This document shows, one piece after another, positions 7,775-16,575 of a stretch of 64,000 nucleotides of DNA (its first letter is position 1; each line of letters starts with the position of its first letter). The position numbers and the translations under genes were made by a program. The stretch is from Kitasatospora sp. MAP5-34 (GTDB taxonomy: Bacteria; Actinomycetota; Actinomycetes; Streptomycetales; Streptomycetaceae). The notes under the pieces are model-generated. The model worked only from the letters and a program-made list of their open reading frames with translations, did no database searches and had not been told where the DNA came from. The stretch spans positions 97,294-161,293 of the forward strand of contig NZ_JARXZC010000011.1 of the NCBI RefSeq assembly GCF_029894335.1. Reading direction: 5' to 3'.

Positions 7775-9340
7775 TTGGCCATCAATCTCATGCAGACGGC
7801 GATCGATCCCGGCGCCCCGGCGGTGCCCCCGCAGCAGAACACCCCCGAGCAGCTGGAAGCGGCGCTGCAGGACACCCAGGGGAACATCCTCAAGAGCCAC
7901 GGGCGGGACCACAGCTACCACCTCTTCATCACCTTCCTGACCGAGACCGAGCCGCAGAAGCTGGCCGCGAGGCAGTGGCTGGCCACCACTGCGGCCGGCC
8001 GGGTGACGTCCGCGTGGACGCAGTGGACGGAGACCGGCAACCGGGCCCAGGCGATCCGCGACGCCGGGAACCACACGTCCCTGGCCGACATGAACAACGT
8101 CCTGCTCGGGATCACCGGAACGTTCGTCAGCCTGCTCCTGTCGGCCGACGGTTACCAGGCGCTCGGGCTGGACGCCACGAAGATGCCCGAGGACCCGTCC
8201 TTCCTCGCCGGGGCGAAGCAGCGGGTGACGGAGCTGAACGATCCGCCGCCCAGCGAGTGGGAGGAGCCGTTCCAGGGCGATCTGCACGCGCTGCTCATCG
8301 TGGCCGACGACGACCCGACGCGACTCGACAGCGTCGTGGCGGGGATCACCGAGGAGCTGAAGCCGGTCGCGCAGCGGGTCTTCGCCCAGGCCGGTACGGC
8401 CATGCGGGTGGACGCCGACGGCAATCTGTCACCGGACGGCCAGGTCCACGAGCACTTCGGCTTCGCCGACGGCGTCAGCCAGCCGCTGTTCTTCGCCAAG
8501 GACATCGACACCGCGAGGAGCCGGACCGGGGGCATCGACAAGTACGACCCCAGCGTGCCGCTGGCCCAGGTGCTGCTGAAGGACCCGGGCGGTGGCGAGC
8601 ACGGCTACGGCTCGTACTTCGTGTACCGCAAGCTCAAGCAGAACGTTCCGGGTTTCCGCGCCGGGGAGAGGGCGCTGGCGCTGGCGCTGACCCAGCAGAA
8701 GGATCCCAAGGCGACCGAGCCGACCGATGCGGACGTGGCGCTGGCCGGCGCGTACCTGGTGGGACGGTTCAAGGACGGCACCCCGGTGGTGGACCAGCAG
8801 GAGAACGGCCTGCGTACGCTGCCGAACAACTTCACCTACGACTCCGACGTGAACGGCGTGCGCTGCCCGTTGGCGGCGCACGTCCGCAAGGCCAACCCCC
8901 GTGGTGACAAGCAGCGCCAGTTCGGCGTGCCGGTGACCGAGGAGCGCTCCCGCCGGATCGCCCGCCGGGGGATCAGCTTCGGACCGGTGACCCTGGACCC
9001 GACGGACGCCGACGACGTCGGGCTGCTCTTCCTCTGCGCGCAGAGCAGCATCATCGACCAGTTCGAGTTCATCCAGGCCTTGTGGGCCAACAGCCAGGAC
9101 TTCCTGCGGCCCCGGACCGGACTGGACCCGATCATCGGCGAGGCCGGGCCCGGCGAGCAGGCGGTCAACCAGCCCTGGCCCAAGGAGTACGGCTCCTGCA
9201 ACCAGCTCGACTTCAGCACCAACCCGCCCACGGAGACCGACCCGTTCCTGCGCTCGGTCGCCCTCGAGTCGTGGGTGACCATGCGCGGCGGCGAGTACTT
9301 CTTCGCGCCGAGCCTGAGCTTCCTGACCAGCTGCGGGTAG
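7775..9340 (+). CDS. DyP-type heme peroxidase
   Basis: 521 residues. The dye-decolorising peroxidase motif GFADGVSQP includes the distal Asp (about residue 232). AAHVRKANPR contains the proximal heme-ligand His (about 369). A conserved pattern ending FFAPSLSFLTSC closes the protein. Such enzymes oxidise dyes, phenolics or lignin-like compounds with hydrogen peroxide. The length is larger than EfeB-type members and fits the larger C/D classes. No Tat or Sec signal is visible, so it is probably cytoplasmic or encapsulated. The TTG at 7775 has GAGACGAG at good spacing; ATG 7790 is the alternative with no clear ribosome binding site. Confidence 0.9.
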   Translation: MAINLMQTAIDPGAPAVPPQQNTPEQLEAALQDTQGNILKSHGRDHSYHLFITFLTETEPQKLAARQWLATTAAGRVTSAWTQWTETGNRAQAIRDAGNHTSLADMNNVLLGITGTFVSLLLSADGYQALGLDATKMPEDPSFLAGAKQRVTELNDPPPSEWEEPFQGDLHALLIVADDDPTRLDSVVAGITEELKPVAQRVFAQAGTAMRVDADGNLSPDGQVHEHFGFADGVSQPLFFAKDIDTARSRTGGIDKYDPSVPLAQVLLKDPGGGEHGYGSYFVYRKLKQNVPGFRAGERALALALTQQKDPKATEPTDADVALAGAYLVGRFKDGTPVVDQQENGLRTLPNNFTYDSDVNGVRCPLAAHVRKANPRGDKQRQFGVPVTEERSRRIARRGISFGPVTLDPTDADDVGLLFLCAQSSIIDQFEFIQALWANSQDFLRPRTGLDPIIGEAGPGEQAVNQPWPKEYGSCNQLDFSTNPPTETDPFLRSVALESWVTMRGGEYFFAPSLSFLTSCG

Positions 9341-9539
9341 CCCGCTCGGTTCCGCCTGTCCTGCATCTGACGCCCGGACCGGGCTGGTCAGGGGTGATTG
9401 CCTCAGGGGTGATGGGTGACGATTAGTTGACCGTTCGTTGGTCTGCGTGGGTATGTCATGTGACGTGTATTCGGACTACTGTTCGGTAGCTCCGTAGTGC
9501 AGCACACCCAACAGTCATCCACCCACCTCAGGACTGGCG

Positions 9540-11486
9540 ATGAAGAAACTCGTCACCCGCACCCTGTCGGTCATGTCGGCGCTCTCCGCAGTGCTGGCCA
9601 TGTCCACCGGCGGTGGCGCGTCCGCCCGGACCCTCACCTCACCCACCTCCCGCCCGGTGGCCAAGGCACCGAAGACCGGTGCGCAGCTCGCCGCGTCCTG
9701 GACCGGCCCGCTCAGCACCCGGGGTCGGTACATCGTCGACGCCAACGGCAACCGCTTCAAGCTGCAGTCCGGCAACTGGGAAGGAGTGCAGGGTACTTGG
9801 CTCGGCAGTGGCGATGCCAACGACCCGGCGAACAACGAGCACGGCGAACCCTCGTACAACCTGCCGCTGGGCCTGGACCGGGTGCCGATGGCGCAGATCA
9901 TGGCCGGGTTCCACAGCCTCGGGATCAACAGCATCCGGCTGCCGTTCTCCGACGCGCTGATCCACAACACCACCCCGGTACCCGACGCCGCCGTGGCCGC
10001 CAACCCGCGGCTGCGCGGCGATACTCCGCTCCAGGTGTACGACGCGGCGGTGGCGGCGCTGACCGCTGACGGCTTCGCGGTCATCCTGAACAACCACACC
10101 ACCACCGCGCGTTGGTGCTGCGGGCTGGACGGCAACGAGCGCTGGAACAGCGGCCAGAGCACCGACCAGTGGATCGCCGACTGGGTGTTCATGGTCCACC
10201 GCTACCAGGCCGACAAGCGGGTGGTCGGCGCGGACCTGCGCAACGAGGTCCGCCGGGACATCACCGATGACCCCAACTGGGGCTGGGGCGACGCCCACGA
10301 CGAGAACGCCGCCTTCGAGGCGGCGGGCAACCAGATCCTGCAGGCCGACCCCGACCTGCTGGTCATCATGGAGGGCATCAACTGGCAGGGCATACCGCTG
10401 GCCGGCCTGCCGCACGGGCGGCCGATGCTGACCCCGGTCCAGAACCTCTCCAACACGCTGATCTCCTCGGACAAACTGGTGTACTCGGCGCACTTCTACG
10501 CCTACACCGGCCCGGCCAACAGTGGTGCGGGCAGTGGCCTGGGGGCCACCAACGACCCGCGCTACGAGGACTTCACGCCCGCGCAGCTCGCCCAGGTGGT
10601 CAGCCAGGAGGCGCTGTTCGTCACGCAGTCCGGGCAGCACTTCACGGCCCCGGTCTGGGTCAGCGAGTTCGGCGCGGCGGGCCGTGGCTCGACGGACGCC
10701 AAGGAGCAGGCCTGGTTCGACAACTTCACGGACCTGCTGGTCGCCAACGACACCGACTTCGCGATCTGGCCGCTGATCGGCTGGACCCAGAACGGCGCAC
10801 CGCTGGACAACTGGGCCCTGCTCTCGTACGACTCCGCCGGCAACCGGCTGAGCGTCGACGACCCCGGCGACTGGCGGGCCGCCGACTGGAACAAGCTGGT
10901 CGGCGCACCGGGGTTGACCGGTCCGGTGGCGCGGTCCGACCGCTGGAACATGCTCAACCTCGACCACGCCGACTACGACGTCTCCGCGCGGATGCTCACG
11001 CTGCCCGACTGGGACTCGGGCGCCCGCAAGGGCAACTGCCCCGACACCGAACGGCTCACCGGCCTGGGCCGCAGCGACAGCCGTGGACTCTGTACGGACG
11101 CCGGCCGGCCGGCCAGGAGCGGCGCGGCGTACCTGACGGTCACCGACGAGCGCTACGTCACCGAAGGCGACTGGGCCTCCGGTTACAACAAACTGCAGTG
11201 CCCGGACAACTACTTCGCCGTCGGTTACAGCGTGCGCGGCAACGCGATGTCGTCCCTGCTCTGCGCGCCGGCGGCCGGGCCGTTGCCCACCACGGGTCAC
11301 GACGTCTGGTTCGACCACGGGGACAGCCGGCCGAGCAGCGGAGGCTCGACCGCTAGCGACTGGGCTCCCGGCTACTACAAGGGGCAGTGCGCCGACAACG
11401 AGTACCTCGCGGGTGTCGCCTACACCTGGCGCTGGAACGACGGCGGGGTGCCGGACGCTCTGCTGTGCCGGCCGTTGAGCCCCTGA
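9540..11486 (+). CDS. Secreted GH5-family glycoside hydrolase with C-terminal Cys-rich repeats
   Basis: 648 residues with a signal peptide (MKKLVTRTLS, a hydrophobic core, then cleavage near ASA). The catalytic domain spans about 55-470: GADLRNEVRR gives the acid/base Glu (236), SAHFYAY a conserved His, and VWVSEFGAAG the nucleophile Glu (376). This is the clan GH-A arrangement of GH5 cellulases and related beta-glycosidases. The last 170 residues hold two related modules: YVTEGDWASGYNKLQCPDNY matches TASDWAPGYYKGQCADNEYL, probably a binding domain. The ATG at 9540 has CAGGA upstream. The substrate (cellulose, mannan or other beta-glucan) cannot be fixed from sequence. Confidence 0.87.
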   Translation: MKKLVTRTLSVMSALSAVLAMSTGGGASARTLTSPTSRPVAKAPKTGAQLAASWTGPLSTRGRYIVDANGNRFKLQSGNWEGVQGTWLGSGDANDPANNEHGEPSYNLPLGLDRVPMAQIMAGFHSLGINSIRLPFSDALIHNTTPVPDAAVAANPRLRGDTPLQVYDAAVAALTADGFAVILNNHTTTARWCCGLDGNERWNSGQSTDQWIADWVFMVHRYQADKRVVGADLRNEVRRDITDDPNWGWGDAHDENAAFEAAGNQILQADPDLLVIMEGINWQGIPLAGLPHGRPMLTPVQNLSNTLISSDKLVYSAHFYAYTGPANSGAGSGLGATNDPRYEDFTPAQLAQVVSQEALFVTQSGQHFTAPVWVSEFGAAGRGSTDAKEQAWFDNFTDLLVANDTDFAIWPLIGWTQNGAPLDNWALLSYDSAGNRLSVDDPGDWRAADWNKLVGAPGLTGPVARSDRWNMLNLDHADYDVSARMLTLPDWDSGARKGNCPDTERLTGLGRSDSRGLCTDAGRPARSGAAYLTVTDERYVTEGDWASGYNKLQCPDNYFAVGYSVRGNAMSSLLCAPAAGPLPTTGHDVWFDHGDSRPSSGGSTASDWAPGYYKGQCADNEYLAGVAYTWRWNDGGVPDALLCRPLSP

Positions 11487-11547
11487 CGGCGCGGGTCTGA
11501 CGGGTGCAGGGGACTGCGGGAGGCTGGAGGTTGTTGCCTTCCGGTTC

Positions 11548-11563
11548 GCGCGGTTCCCCGCGC
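11548..11563. repeat. Short GC hairpin of the dispersed streptomycete type
   Basis: The sequence gcgcggttccccgcgc is a perfect 6-bp stem with a TTCC loop, followed by ccctgg. Very similar elements are scattered between genes in many Streptomyces genomes. It lies about 60 bases after the GH5 stop and may end that transcript. Confidence 0.5.
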
Positions 11564-11650
11564 CCCTGGCCGTGGTTGCTCAGGTGCATATGATCCTACG
11601 GAGCAACGAAATGTTGTCCGCTTGTTCGGCGTGATATATCGTCGTCGATC

Positions 11651-12067
11651 ATGGCACTCGACTCGACGACCCGCAGGGCCGGGCGGCAGGTGACCGCGCG
11701 TACGCGGCTGGCGGCTCTCGACGCCCGTCCCGAGCTGCGGAACGATGGCCGGCCGGCTTGGCAGCCCGCCGGACACCTGTGGGAGACCTCGGCATTGCTC
11801 GGCAAGGTGATGGACGCCTGCACCCGCCCGGCGGGCGACCTGCCGGAGGTCGGCCCGGACGAGTTGGGTGCGGCGCTCGGCCTGTTCGAGGAACTCCGGC
11901 TCCAGCTCGACCACTTGGAGTCCCAGGTGATCATCGAGGCGCGGCGCCGTGGCATGGACTGGCGGCAGATCGCCGACGAGCAGGGGTTGAACACCCCGCA
12001 GGCCGCCTCGCAGCGTTACCAGCGGCTGATGACCCGCCTCGAGGAGATCCGGCTGGGGGTGCGGTGA
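11651..12067 (+). CDS. HTH protein encoded upstream of and overlapping tap
   Basis: 138 residues. The C-terminal half has a sigma-like helix-turn-helix pattern: VIIEARRRGMDWRQIADEQG and then TPQAASQRYQRLM. The N-terminal half is a helical region with no recognised domain. The stop overlaps the tap start in a GTGA tetranucleotide, so the two are translationally coupled. This suggests a regulator or DNA-binding partner of the telomere proteins, though its function is unknown. The 80 bases before the ATG are AT-rich for this genome (tgatatatcg) and probably hold the operon promoter. Confidence 0.8.
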   Translation: MALDSTTRRAGRQVTARTRLAALDARPELRNDGRPAWQPAGHLWETSALLGKVMDACTRPAGDLPEVGPDELGAALGLFEELRLQLDHLESQVIIEARRRGMDWRQIADEQGLNTPQAASQRYQRLMTRLEEIRLGVR

Positions 12068-14313
12068 CGGTGCCCGACTCCCTCTTCGATGCCGTGGACG
12101 CGTTGCTGGCGCGCTCCGAGGCGGTGCCCGACCTGCCGTCACCCGCAGAGCGGCAGCGGCTGCGCGAGGCCGGGCAGTACAGTACCAACGACGTCGCCAA
12201 GGCCCTGCAGGTCCGCCGTGAGACGCTGGAGCGTTGGGAGACGGGCGCCACCGAGCCGCGCTCGCCCAAGCGCGAGGCGTACCTGCGGCTGCTGGCCGCG
12301 CTCGCCGTACGGCACGGCGTCCAGGGCGACGTCCGCTGGCTGGAGCTCGCCGACGAGGCCGGCCTGCTGCCCGCGCCCGCCGCGCCGGCCGAAGCTGAGG
12401 CCGCACCCGCACCCGCTGCCGCGCCGCAGTCGGCGCCCGCGCCCTGCGTCCGGTGCGGGGTCCCGACGCCGTTCCGCGCACCGGACGGCAGCCCGCTGCA
12501 CCTGGGCGGCTTCTGCCAACCCCCGGCCGCTCCGACACCCCCGGCCGCGCCCGCTCCCACGCCGCTCCGCGCGCCGGCCCGTACGCCCGTCCGGACACCC
12601 GGGCCGCCCGCCGTCCACGAGCCGGTGCAGCCCGCTGCCGCCGCGAAGTACCCGGCCGGTCCGCTGGCCGTGCTGGACCTCGCGCCGTCCGGCCCGGGCC
12701 TGGCGGCCCGGCTCGCCGACGGCCGGACGCTGGACGTACCGGCCCGGACGCTGCCGGAGCTCACCGAGTGGGCCCTGACGGCGGGCCTCGGGTCGGCCAG
12801 GCTGCACAAGCACGGCAAGGACGGCGACCCGCTCGTCGTCCTGACCGACGCCGCCGCCGAGCTGCTCGGCCTGCCCCCGGCGGGCCGGGAGCGCAGCGAC
12901 TACGACCGCCGTACGGGCCGGCTCCCGGAGACCCACCGCGTGGTGAAGGCCCTCACCAAGGCGGGCTGGCTCCTGACGAAGCGTGGCTTCGGCCCGTGGG
13001 CGCGGGTCTACCGCACGCCCGACGGCGGCCGCCGAGAGTGCGTGCAGTACTGCGTACCCGCCTGGGGTGCGCTCTCGACCGGCGGTTGGGCCGTGCCGGA
13101 GGCGCTGGACGCCGCCGACCTCGCCCGGCTGCTCGGCACGTACGCGGCCCGGGTGATCACCCCGCGCGGCTCCACCGCCGTCTCCGGCCTCGAGTTGATG
13201 ACCGCGCTGCGCCCGCCGACCCGGGCGGTCCGTACCGAGTCCGGCTGGGCGTCCGGCCCGGTGGAGGGGTCGCTGACCCACGCGGTGGACCCGGCCCCGC
13301 CGGAGGCGCCCGCCGAGCACCCGGTCGCCGAGGGCCGCGACCCCGAGGACGTGCTGGACGAGGAGGCGTGGGACTGGTACCGCCCGATCGAGCTGGTCGA
13401 CGACCGGGAGGCGGCGCTGCCGTGGGTGGTCGGCCTGGACATCAACACCGCGTTCCTCGCGGCCGCCGGCCGGCTGCTGGTCGGCCTCTCCGAACCGGTC
13501 CACGAACTCGAACCCCGCTTCGACAAGAAGATCCCGGGCAGCTGGCTCTGCGACTTCTCCGACGTCGAGCTGGACCTGCGGCTGCCGAACCCGTTCACGC
13601 CGACCGGCGACCGGCCGCTCGGCCCGGCCTGGTACAGCACCGTGACGGCCGCCTACGCCGCCGAACTCGGCGCCACCGTCCAGCCGTTGGCGGGCTGGCT
13701 GCGGCACGCTTCCGGTCCGTACCTGGACCCGTGGCACAAGCAGCTGCGGGCCGCCTACGTCACCACCATGGACCGGCTGGGCGTCCCGCTGGACCTCGCC
13801 GACCGCGATCCCGAGGCGTTCCTGCGTGCGATGGCCGCCCTCAGGGACGGCGACCCGGTCGAACTCGCCGTCCTGCACGCCGTGAAGGCCACCGCCAAGG
13901 GCGGCATCGGCAAGCTGAGGGAGCGTCCGCAGGGCGCCGGCTACCGGCCCGGACAGCGCTGGGCTGCGCTCGACCGGCCGACCTGGCGGCCCGACATCCG
14001 CGCGGCCGTCATCGCCACCGCCCGGATCAACATGCACCGCAAGCTCCGCCGGATGGCCTCCGACGCGGGTCGCTACCCGCTCGCCGTGCTCTCCGACTGC
14101 GCCGTCTACCCGGCCGACGGACCGTCACCGCTGGACGCGCTGCGCTGCCCGGACGACACGCTCAGCACCGCGCTGCGCCTCGGCGTCTCGCCCGGGCACG
14201 TGAAGCACGAGGGGACGCAGCCGATGCGGGAGGTGCTGGCCCTCATCGAGTCCGGTACCAACCCGGCCCGCCACATCAAGACGGGCGTCGACGCCGTCGC
14301 CGAGGGGGAGTAG
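12064..14313 (+). CDS. tap: Telomere-associated protein Tap
   Basis: 749 residues, close to the roughly 740 of known Streptomyces Tap. The N-terminus has a helix-turn-helix (QYSTNDVAKALQVRRETLER). An Ala/Pro-rich linker with a CVRCG motif follows, then a large C-terminal region containing GWLLTKRGFGPWARVY, PWVVGLDINTAFLAAAGRLL and YPLAVLSDCAVYPADG. The GLDINTAF and SDCAVY pieces resemble the aspartate-bearing motifs of DNA-polymerase-like folds. In Streptomyces, Tap binds the single-stranded 3' end of linear replicons and recruits Tpg to prime end-patching. The identification rests on length, domain order and the tpg gene three bases downstream. The GTG start overlaps the upstream stop by four bases. 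Confidence 0.88.
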   Translation: MTVPDSLFDAVDALLARSEAVPDLPSPAERQRLREAGQYSTNDVAKALQVRRETLERWETGATEPRSPKREAYLRLLAALAVRHGVQGDVRWLELADEAGLLPAPAAPAEAEAAPAPAAAPQSAPAPCVRCGVPTPFRAPDGSPLHLGGFCQPPAAPTPPAAPAPTPLRAPARTPVRTPGPPAVHEPVQPAAAAKYPAGPLAVLDLAPSGPGLAARLADGRTLDVPARTLPELTEWALTAGLGSARLHKHGKDGDPLVVLTDAAAELLGLPPAGRERSDYDRRTGRLPETHRVVKALTKAGWLLTKRGFGPWARVYRTPDGGRRECVQYCVPAWGALSTGGWAVPEALDAADLARLLGTYAARVITPRGSTAVSGLELMTALRPPTRAVRTESGWASGPVEGSLTHAVDPAPPEAPAEHPVAEGRDPEDVLDEEAWDWYRPIELVDDREAALPWVVGLDINTAFLAAAGRLLVGLSEPVHELEPRFDKKIPGSWLCDFSDVELDLRLPNPFTPTGDRPLGPAWYSTVTAAYAAELGATVQPLAGWLRHASGPYLDPWHKQLRAAYVTTMDRLGVPLDLADRDPEAFLRAMAALRDGDPVELAVLHAVKATAKGGIGKLRERPQGAGYRPGQRWAALDRPTWRPDIRAAVIATARINMHRKLRRMASDAGRYPLAVLSDCAVYPADGPSPLDALRCPDDTLSTALRLGVSPGHVKHEGTQPMREVLALIESGTNPARHIKTGVDAVAEGE

Positions 14314-14316
14314 CGC

Positions 14317-14865
14317 GTGAGCGAGATCGACGACGGCCTGGAGCGCGCCCTGCACACCCGGCCGATCCCGCAGTCCAACGCCGCCCGGATCCGGTTCCTG
14401 GTGAAGGCCGCCAAGGGCTCCACCAGGCTGGTCGCCCAGGAGTTGGGCGTCAGTCAGCGGACCGTGCAGCGCTGGCTCAAGAGCGCTGCCATCACGCCGA
14501 AGCCCGACGCGGCGAAGGCGATCGAGAACGCGGTGAAGGCGAAGTGGCAGCCCAGGGTGCGGGACCGGGCCCGCAAGGCGGCCGTCGCCAACGGCTTCTA
14601 CCTCAACGCGATGGGCCAGTTCGGCTACCGCAGCGCGGCCGGCAGCACCGACGACCCGCGCCTGCGGCAGATCACCCAGAAGCTCCCGGGCAGCGTCGCG
14701 GCCGAGCTGTTCGCCGCCCGGGACGCGGGAGCGACCGAGAGCCGGCAGCTCGACATCCTCGCCCGTGGCCTCCAGGAGTCCTACTTCAAGGACGGCGGCC
14801 GCCGGGCAAGCGGCTTGAGCGTCGAGTTCAACGGCCTGGAGTGGGCCTCCTTCGAGATCGACTGA
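14317..14865 (+). CDS. tpg: Telomere terminal protein Tpg
   Basis: 182 residues, matching the roughly 184 of Streptomyces Tpg. It starts MSEIDDGLERALHTRPIPQ. A helix-turn-helix (LVAQELGVSQRTVQRWLK) lies near residues 38-55 and a conserved C-terminal half follows (NGFYLNAMGQFGYRSAAGS). Tpg is covalently joined to the 5' ends of linear Streptomyces chromosomes and plasmids and serves as primer for filling the terminal gap. The GTG start lies three bases after the tap stop and has GAGGGGGAG upstream, so tap and tpg form an operon. Its presence implies a linear replicon. Confidence 0.92.
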   Translation: MSEIDDGLERALHTRPIPQSNAARIRFLVKAAKGSTRLVAQELGVSQRTVQRWLKSAAITPKPDAAKAIENAVKAKWQPRVRDRARKAAVANGFYLNAMGQFGYRSAAGSTDDPRLRQITQKLPGSVAAELFAARDAGATESRQLDILARGLQESYFKDGGRRASGLSVEFNGLEWASFEID

Positions 14866-15008
14866 CGGCCTCGGCCGACCACTGCGCCGACGGCTACCCG
14901 GCTTCGGCATCGACAAGGCGACCGCCGGGACCCAATATCGCGAGCGCCGTTGCCGCCGCCGTTGCCGCCGGTGAACAGCAGTGACCCCGACCGAGCGTGA
15001 GGCTAGGC

Positions 15009-15314
15009 CTAGTTCGCCCAGAGGACCATGCAGCGTTTGAGGGCGTCCCGCTCCAGCTCCAACTCCTCGATCCGCCTGGACTGTTCGGCGTTCCGCCGAC
15101 GCAGCCGGAGGAGCTCCTCGCGTTCCGGGGTGTTCAGTGTGCCGTCCCCGCCCGCCTTTCGGGCTCGTGAGACCCAGGTGGCCAGGGTGGTCTCGTTGAT
15201 CCCGAGTTCGCGCGCGACCTCTGCGGCCGGCTTGCCGGATCTGATCACGGTCCGTACGGCCTCCGCGCGGAACTCGGCGTCGAACTTCCGGCGCTTCTCG
15301 GCAATGACTCCCAT
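15009..15314 (-). mobile_element. Orphan IS3-family orfA (transposase HTH subunit), orfB missing
   Basis: 101 residues from an ATG with GGAGGGG upstream. The HTH part (EFRAEAVRTVIRSGKPAAEV, then ARELGINETTLATWVSRARK) and a leucine-zipper C-terminus ending LKRCMVLWAN are typical IS3 OrfA. The integrase OrfB that normally follows by a -1 frameshift is absent: the next bases on this strand lead into the region behind tpg. This is therefore a truncated insertion sequence, probably immobile. No terminal inverted repeats were recognised. Confidence 0.85.
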
Positions 15315-15463
15315 TTTCCCCTCCAGCCCTCGTCTCTGTTCCATGCTACGAGGAGAAGCGTGGGGCCCACCGGCTGTTCGCCACAGAACTCCGGTGATAC
15401 GTCAGAAGATCCGCGAGATCGCCTGCCAAGGGACCGGCTGCCAAGGGGCCGCCTGACGGACCG

Positions 15464-16387
15464 TCAGCGGGGGAAGGCGCGCCGGGCCCGCCAGGTGGTG
15501 TGTTCCCGGGAGACGGTGTCCTCGGCGTCGCCGGCCAGTTCGGCCCAGCGGGCCTCGGCCTCGGGGGTGCCGAGGTCGAGATCGGAGAGCCGTCGCTCGA
15601 CGAGGTCGAGTTCCTTGGCCGCCATCAGGTATGTCGCGGCCAGCGGGCGGAGCTGCTTCAGCTGCGTCCAGGCGATGACGGCCGCCGCTGCGGCCGCGCA
15701 GACGCCGAACAGGTGCACGGAGAGCGCCCCGCTGGCCTGGGCGACCGCCGCCGCGCCGCCGACGATGATCAGCGCCGCCGTGCCGAGCCCCCAGGATGCC
15801 GACTGCTCCTCGTACGCGGCGGCCCGGTCGCGGTACCAGTTGCGCTGGCCCTCCACCCGGGAGCGCAGGTAGAGGTTGCGGCGGACCGACAGGGTGGCCG
15901 CCCGAAGCCGGCGCATCTCCCGGGTGATCTCGGGTACCGCGCCCGGCGGCAGCACGGCGGTGTCCTCGAACGCCGCCAGCACCTCGCCCACCTGCCGCAG
16001 GTAGTCCTGGTCCGCGTAGGCGGAGTCCGGCTCGCCCTCGAACGGCCGGGCCCGGACGGTGTACTTCCAGGCCAGCGCCTTCACCGACTCGGCCGCCGCC
16101 CGGGCCTCGTGCCAGCGCCGCTGCGGGTTGTTCTGCCGTAGTCGGTACCAGTAGTACCCGGCGGCCAGGAAGGCGGCCACCGACAGCAGCGGCGTGACGT
16201 CGCCGTCGCCGCTGTGTTGCGGGCCCGGCACGGCGGCGATGGCCGCCGCCAGCACCAGGAGGGTGATCTGCCCCCGGTACCAGCGCACGGTCAGCCGCTG
16301 CCCCTGCACGGACGCCCGGTCCGCCGTCCAGAACGGTTCGGGCAGCAGCTCAGCCTCGTCCACCCCGGGTGGATCCTCTCGCACCAT
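15464..16387 (-). CDS. SLATT/DUF4231-like four-helix membrane protein
   Basis: 307 residues with two related halves. Each half pairs two membrane helices with a conserved soluble helix: YWYRLRQNNPQRRWHEARAA and WYRDRAAAYEEQSASWGLG. This layout matches DUF4231 and the SLATT effectors described in bacterial conflict systems, which are predicted to form membrane pores. No nucleotide-sensing or nucleotidyltransferase gene sits next to it, so a defence role is not supported by context. The ATG at 16387 has GAGGGGGG upstream. Neighbours are an IS3 remnant and the LCP gene, both on the same strand. Confidence 0.7.
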   Translation of the reverse strand: MVREDPPGVDEAELLPEPFWTADRASVQGQRLTVRWYRGQITLLVLAAAIAAVPGPQHSGDGDVTPLLSVAAFLAAGYYWYRLRQNNPQRRWHEARAAAESVKALAWKYTVRARPFEGEPDSAYADQDYLRQVGEVLAAFEDTAVLPPGAVPEITREMRRLRAATLSVRRNLYLRSRVEGQRNWYRDRAAAYEEQSASWGLGTAALIIVGGAAAVAQASGALSVHLFGVCAAAAAAVIAWTQLKQLRPLAATYLMAAKELDLVERRLSDLDLGTPEAEARWAELAGDAEDTVSREHTTWRARRAFPR

Positions 16388-16491
16388 CTGCCAAAGCCCC
16401 CCTCGCGTCAGCCCCAGACAGTATGCCCACCGTCAACTGCCTTACCCGGGGTGACGGTTACCAATCCGTATCGGTGTCGATCGGTGCAGAC

Positions 16492-16523
16492 CGGCGACCG
16501 GTTCCGATCGGAACCGGTCGCCG
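16492..16523 (-). terminator. Perfect 32-bp palindrome after the LCP gene
   Basis: The 16-base arms cggcgaccggttccga and its exact complement abut with no spacer at 16507/16508. The palindrome lies about 50 bases after the LCP stop codon (16576) and upstream of the DUF4231-like gene, so it can end the LCP transcript. A protein-binding role cannot be excluded. Confidence 0.65.
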
Positions 16524-16575
16524 AATCGTGCTGGTAGCAGACTGGTTGCAGATCCGGGCGGGGTACCCGGGCTGG

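Noticed and set aside
12453..14984. An 843-codon open frame on the plus strand overlapping tap
   Set aside because: It is an out-of-frame shadow of tap, rich in Arg/Pro/Gly and without any domain.
15464..16387. A complete nucleotide-signalling defence system
   Set aside because: The SLATT-like protein has no nucleotidyltransferase, SLOG or sensor gene beside it.
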